The notes under the pieces: generated by a model
Told to the model about the DNA's origin: nothing
What the model saw: only the letters and a program-made list of their open reading frames with translations
The model's database searches: none
Shown: positions 19,516 through 23,030 of the stretch, in pieces
Numbering within the stretch: position 1 is the stretch's first letter
How the letters are laid out: every line of letters begins with the position of its first letter
Program-made: the position numbers and the translations under genes
DNA from: Chara braunii
Taxonomy: Eukaryota; Streptophyta; Charophyceae; Charales; Characeae
Reading direction: 5' to 3'
NCBI GenBank assembly: GCA_003427395.1
Contig: BFEA01000065.1
Location: 3,116,822-3,139,851, forward strand
DNA length: 23,030 nucleotides

Positions 19516-20188
19516 GTGCGGGCGGTTCCCTACGTGCGGCGCACACTCCCAACCAATCCTGTGCGGCGCACGAGGTATGCGGAGAACGACCCGTCACCCC
19601 CCTCAGAAAAAAAAAAAAAAAAAGACCGGGGTCGAAACGGTGCATTTGAGGCCCCCTGCCAAAATTATAAACGAGATGAAAAAAAAAATTGCAGGAGTAC
19701 TGCCTCACCTTGCTCCTCCTCCCCTTCCTCATCCTCCATGTCTCCTCCTCCCTTCTCCGTTTCGTCTCCTCCTCCTCCTCCTATCCTTCCTCATCCTCCT
19801 TGTCTCCTCCTCCTCCTCGTACTTCCTCATCTTCCATGCCTTCTCGTCTCCTCCCCTTCCTCGTCTCCTCCCCTTCCTCACCGTCCATGTCTCCTCCTCC
19901 TCCCACTCCTCCTCCTCCTCCTGCCCTTCCTCTTTTCCCTCTGTCCACCTCTTCTCCTCCCCCATCTCGACTCCTCCTGGTCGTCCTCGCTATCCTCGTC
20001 GTCGTCCTCGTCCACATCCTCCTCCTCCTCCTCTCCATATCCCCCTTTCCTTGCCATATCCCCATCTTCCTGTCATACGCCCCCCTGTTCCCCCTCCCCA
20101 AAAGAGATAAAATAATAACAATAAAAATAAAAAACCTGCACGATTCCGCACAGGCACCCCCCGCACGGAACTCCGCACGAATGTGCGG
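19516..20188. promoter_or_regulatory. Subterminal GTGCGG motifs of the hAT-like element
   Basis: GTGCGG occurs on + at 19516, 19534 and 19561 near the left end. Near the right end the reverse complement CCGCAC occurs at 20147, 20161 and 20173, with one further GTGCGG at 20183. Short clustered subterminal repeats in opposite orientation at the two ends are the usual transposase-binding arrangement of hAT elements; binding here is inferred. Confidence 0.6.
19695..20100. repeat. Polypyrimidine (TCC/CTC)-rich tract inside hAT-like element
   Basis: About 400 bases almost wholly C and T on the + strand, built from CTCCTC and CCTTCCTC steps. It generates long Ser/Pro/Leu frames on + and Glu/Gly/Arg frames on minus that are not genes. 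Such tracts can form triplex DNA. Confidence 0.9.
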
Positions 20189-20208
20189 CTCGTGCGATTG
20201 CAAGTATG

Positions 20209-20216
20209 AGGGGTAC
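20209..20216 (+). repeat. Right 8-bp target duplication of hAT-like element
   Basis: AGGGGTAC directly after the right terminal inverted repeat, identical to 19488-19495; the LINE C frame resumes here as RGTYW. Confidence 0.92.
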
Positions 20217-21664
20217 ATACTGGGCTCAATTGTTCAAAATATGGGCGGAGGTCTTCCCGGCTAAAGTAGGAAAACCGAGGACGAAGGATGAGGTGCTTAG
20301 ACAACCGCTATTTTGTAATCCGTGGTTAAAGGACTCTCAAGGAATGCCAAGAACACTTACAACAAAAGACGCCAAATGGGGGAAGTGGTTAGAACATGGT
20401 GTATGGCAGGTAAAACATCTCTGGTCGGACAACAAGATGGGATGGAAAACAGGTAGGGAGCTGAGAGAGGAAATGAAAGGATGTCACAGACTAACGGAAA
20501 ACCTGAACGACATTCTCATCTCCATCCCGGATGAATGGACAAGGATATTGAAGGAACCGGACAAATGGGGAGGGGGAGATTGGGCAACATTAACCTCTAC
20601 CAATGAACCAGAGGTAGCCTTTTGTATACGAAAGGAGGTCGGACCTTTTAACCAGTGGGTGGAAGCTGATATGTACACGATACTTTCTCCAGGACTCACG
20701 GTCAGTAAGTTGGATAGGGAATAGCGGGTTCCGATAGTCATCAAGAAAAGCATCTTGAGAAAGATCAGAGTGGTTGAGAATGAAGATTTTACGATATTTG
20801 AGCCACTGACATCCATTAGAGATCTGGAAATCGATCCAGTAGAGTGGGCGTGGAACATCATGGGAAGTTTGTCAACAGTAAGCAGGAGAATCAATATACT
20901 TCAGTACACCACTAAAGTGGGCTACCGTCTGAGGGGAAGATCATGTCAGTTGGACCAGATTTTGGCAAGAAGATGGGAGAACAGAATGGATATACCTAGG
21001 GACCAGGTAGAAAAGTTACCATGGTCAACTTTGCACANCATCNGACTACCTAAGGTCAGGAGTATGCAGTGGCTCATCTTTCACGTAGCACTCCCAGTCA
21101 ATGTCTGGTTGTTCAATAAGAGAAACAGGATCAATAGGAATGAGGCCGATCAGGACTGTGGTATGTGTACGGGAGGTGTATCGGAAACTCTGATCCATCG
21201 TTTGCTCCATTGCCCAGAAGCAGAACATCTCTGGTCCATATCTAGTGCATTATGGGCACATACTACGGAGGTCCCCTTTCCAAGTAACCAAAAATTAATA
21301 TTGATTGGAAGTGAGTTCCCCAAAGGATGGAGGTCAGGCCACAAATATATCTTTCAACTTCTGAGACAGTACACGCTATGGACAATCTGGAAACGAAGAT
21401 GTCAACAGCTGGGAAGCCAAGGCGATTCTCTATAACTTGTTGGAGACGGAGATTAGGGCGTTGTGGAGAAGAATAAAGAAGCAACTGGCACTTAACCCAG
21501 AAAGGGCAAAGGATACCTTATCTAAATTTCACAAGAGGGTATTAGCCCAAGGCAAAGTCGCGACTGTTAAAGGAGAAAAACTTATCTTCCATTGGTTCAA
21601 AGAGGAGCACCAGGACGACACTATAGATGTTCAGCGGTCGACACAGGAACTTAGGCTACCATAA

Positions 21665-22067
21665 GAATCAAAGTGAGCCCAGCCAAGAAGGAGATGAAAT
21701 GGAAATGAAAAAGGGGCAAATAGGGTTCAGAATAGCAAAATTTTGATGTGCTTCATATAGGGGATTTACAGTTTAGACAAAACAGGTGGCGTTGCTATCT
21801 GCTAGGACCTTTCTTGTTAGTCATGTTTTATATGACGGGTTGTAGCATTTGACCTGAGAGGAAAGGATGAAGCAGGGCAAGCTGACAGTCAATCCTCCAC
21901 GAGGTTGGAGCAATCAATGATGGCCAGGTGTCCTTCGGCTAGACGGAAGGAAGCGTGAGTGAGTATTTATGATGTATCTTATATTATGACTTGCCGGTGG
22001 AATAGGAACCGGACTGACGCTCCCCAGAATGGAAACGGAGCCAGGACCATAAGGGCCTGTTTATATA

Positions 22068-22097
<30 letters not shown>
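21665..22097 (+). other. LINE C 3' UTR and poly(A)
   Basis: Runs from the ORF2 stop to the tail. 21851-22017 matches the 3' UTR of LINE B. After that come about 60 C-specific bases, a short TA run (22061-22074) and about 22 A (22076-22097). Poly(A) followed at once by the target duplication fixes the 3' end of this insertion. Confidence 0.9.
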
Positions 22098-22098
<1 letters not shown>

Positions 22099-22103
22099 CT
22101 CGA

Positions 22104-22115
22104 ACTCAAGTACCA
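22104..22115 (+). repeat. Right target-site duplication of LINE C
   Basis: ACTCAAGTACCA, matching 19035-19046. It is preceded by ACTCGA after the poly(A), which corresponds to the outer part of the left copy with eight bases missing. Confidence 0.85.
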
Positions 22116-22528
22116 GAACGACCTACAAAAGTTGCTGAGAACACTAGACTTGCCCAACACAAAATGGTAGAACAGGCATATAAGCACTGGTGACTGCTGT
22201 GATGCCGTAAGTGACCTAGTCTGGCTGAAGTCTAAAGCGTTCCTACCCAAGGCAGGTATTCCTCAGAAGTTGATACCGGTATACAGAGGGCCTTGGGAAG
22301 TGTAAGATGTATGCGAACTTACCCAGTGTTGCGTGCCGCCAGACTGTTGTCTTGTATATCAGACAATGAATTCCCCATACGAAGATCTATAGACAGCCTG
22401 ACATGAATGGCAGATACAACATTGACCTAAAAGTCGCACGTGACATACACCTATCAGGCAGAAGTGGAAGATCACAGCAACAGTTCAGAGTTCGTTGGCA
22501 GTATCAGGAACCAGAGGAAAACTGATGG

Positions 22529-22554
22529 TATCCTAGGAGAACGCTCCTAGGATA
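22529..22554. repeat. Perfect 11-bp inverted repeat with 4-base loop
   Basis: TATCCTAGGAG (22529-22539), loop AACG, CTCCTAGGATA (22544-22554). It lies at the very end of the chromodomain remnant and about ten bases before LINE fragment D. It could be a chance palindrome or mark the junction; no T-run follows to suggest a terminator. Confidence 0.9.
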
Positions 22555-22564
22555 GTCTCTCACT

Positions 22565-23030
22565 ATGAGCAGGCTCAAAGGGGGATTCTCATTCCAGACG
22601 GATGATAAAAAGGTCATAGTTTTTAACATTCCCCACCAGCTCAAGAAGACGGAGAGACTATGGTTCGGTTTGATAAGGAAGGTCACACTATGGGTCATCT
22701 GGAAAGAGAGATGCTGCAGAACCATCGAAAGGTTATCCAACTCAAAAAAGAAGGTATGGGGTGAGACGCGAACGTTGTTGCAGGCAGAAATCCTGTGCAG
22801 ATGGCAGAAATCGATGCCAGAGGATGCAGAACTGCAGGAAAAAGCCAAGAAGAAGTTTGTAGCACAATGGCTAGTGGATGGTAAGGTGGCGGAGTTAAGA
22901 AACGATCGATTATATTGGAAAGATTGGCACAACTCAGAGACAGGGAGGAGAGCACAGGCTGCTCATGTATCAGACGAGCATCTGAGTTGAAGGGAGAAAG
23001 GGTTATCAAGGCCAGAAAGGAAGCCAAGGG
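22565..23030 (+). pseudogene. LINE fragment D: C-terminal end of ORF2
   Basis: The + frame to 22990 aligns with the ends of ORF2 in B and C: FSFQTDDKKVIVF (distal to zf-RVT), KVTLWVIWKERCC, then VWGETRTLLQAEILCRW, VAQWLVDGKVAELR and YWKDWHNSETG. It is closer to B (LWSIWKERCCRTIE, DWHDSETG) than to C. The frame is open over about 140 codons and shows what B looked like before its stops at this end. The 5' limit near 22560 and the relation to the gypsy end are unclear; the 3' UTR runs out of the window. Confidence 0.85.

Larger units (their letters stand above)
19496..20208. mobile_element. Non-autonomous hAT-like DNA transposon (713 bp)
   Basis: Ends are 18-bp terminal inverted repeats: CATACTTGCAAGCGCACG (19496-19513) and CGTGCGATTGCAAGTATG (20191-20208), which pair at 17 of 18 positions. 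Flanks are a perfect 8-bp duplication, AGGGGTAC, the size made by hAT transposases. Removing the insert plus one duplication restores LINE frame NRGTYWAQLFKIW, which matches TPYWLALIRIW in A2. The inside has no transposase: it holds GTGCGG-rich subterminal DNA, two A-runs (19605-19622, 19680-19689), a 400-bp pyrimidine tract and an A-rich end. The superfamily rests on duplication length and repeat form; other 8-bp duplicating families cannot be fully excluded. Confidence 0.87.
19290..21664 (+). pseudogene. LINE C ORF2 C-terminal part with zf-RVT, interrupted
   Basis: Homologous to the C-terminal part of A2 and B. Segments: KWIIKLL to NRGT (19300-19495), interruption by the hAT-like element, then YWAQLFKIW, VLRQPLF, GVWQVKHLW and KGCHRL (20206-20724). 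After a stop at 20722-20724 the frame continues in phase to the zf-RVT region (21046-21234): LPKVRSMQWLIF, CGMC, HRLLHC and EHLW, a Cys2-His-Cys set typical of plant LINE termini. A frameshift near 21405 leads to the last segment (21437-21664, TEIRALW to RVLAQGKVATV), matching B and D. Two ambiguous bases (21038, 21043) fall just before the zf-RVT. No RNase H motif is seen. Confidence 0.88.
19047..22097 (+). mobile_element. LINE copy C, 5'-truncated, inserted in gypsy integrase
   Basis: A + strand L1-like insertion bounded by a 12-bp target duplication and ending in a poly(A) tail, the signature of target-primed reverse transcription. ORF2 homology begins near 19290 (KWIIKLL) in the connection region, so endonuclease and catalytic reverse transcriptase are absent. 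The first 240 or so bases (19047-19289), ending in an A-run, do not match ORF2 and are of unknown origin. A hAT-like element splits it at 19496-20208; without that insert the copy would be about 2.3 kb. Confidence 0.87.
22104..22554 (+). pseudogene. Ty3/gypsy integrase C-terminus and chromodomain remnant
   Basis: Continuation of the integrase split at 19046. Frames give LKYQNDLQKLLRT, LAQHKMVEQAYKHW (from 22149), then DLVWLKSKAFLP and KLIPVYRGPWEV (from 22212), the usual C-terminal module before the chromodomain. Further on, QQFRVRWQYQEPEEN (about 22475-22523) and a WYPRRTLLG-like end match the pattern of a chromodomain (RVRW, PEEN, W.P...L). Several stops and frame changes mark it as dead. 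A chromodomain would place the element among chromoviruses. No LTR is visible before the next fragment. Confidence 0.75.

Noticed and set aside
19501-20264. Three overlapping + strand frames of 177-204 codons, and minus Glu/Gly/Arg frames
   Set aside because: They are translations of the polypyrimidine tract inside the hAT-like element, with only Ser/Pro/Leu or Glu/Arg/Gly and no domain.
1-23030. CRISPR arrays, riboswitches, bacterial operons, rRNA genes
   Set aside because: No evenly spaced repeats with unique spacers, no bacterial-type gene order and no rRNA-like conserved blocks were seen.

Overview
This is a repeat-dominated window from a eukaryotic nuclear genome. There is no bacterial-type gene order and no intact host gene I can name. 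Evidence for a eukaryote is the non-LTR retrotransposons of plant L1-like architecture (endonuclease, reverse transcriptase, zf-RVT), a chromovirus-type Ty3/gypsy remnant, a non-autonomous DNA transposon, long GT/GA microsatellites and plausible splice signals. A land plant or streptophyte alga is my best guess; a charophyte such as Chara is possible, but that rests on general impression, not proof.

Layout. 1-1660 is a G-rich, six-base-phased degenerate repeat on the + strand. 1740-2010 is a CpG-rich block. 2122-13600 is a minus-strand pile-up of related LINEs. Read 5' to 3' on the minus strand it holds copy B (about 13600 to 6257: repeated 5' region, ORF1, a second ORF, ORF2, 3' UTR), then A1 (a reverse transcriptase piece, 6256-5842), then A2 (endonuclease plus reverse transcriptase, 5841-2122, lacking its 3' end). 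13600-18400 is mostly non-coding, with three GT microsatellites, one GA tract, short duplications and two weak candidate exons. 18399-22554 is a nest on the + strand. A Ty3/gypsy integrase is split by LINE copy C (19047-22097, 12-bp target duplication, poly(A) tail). C is itself split by a 713-bp hAT-like element (19496-20208) with 18-bp terminal inverted repeats and a perfect 8-bp target duplication. 22565-23030 is a fourth LINE fragment, D.

Every coding element seen is broken by stops, frameshifts, deletions or substituted catalytic residues, so nothing here looks able to move by itself. The parts relate by shared family: A1, A2, B, C and D belong to one LINE family or close subfamilies, and B and C share a diagnostic 3' tail. 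Order of events on the right is clear: gypsy first, LINE C second, hAT-like element third. The most interesting structures are the hAT-like element with oriented subterminal GTGCGG motifs, the three-level nest, the in-frame reverse transcriptase/endonuclease chimera at the A1/A2 join, and the tandem 397-bp monomers upstream of LINE B.
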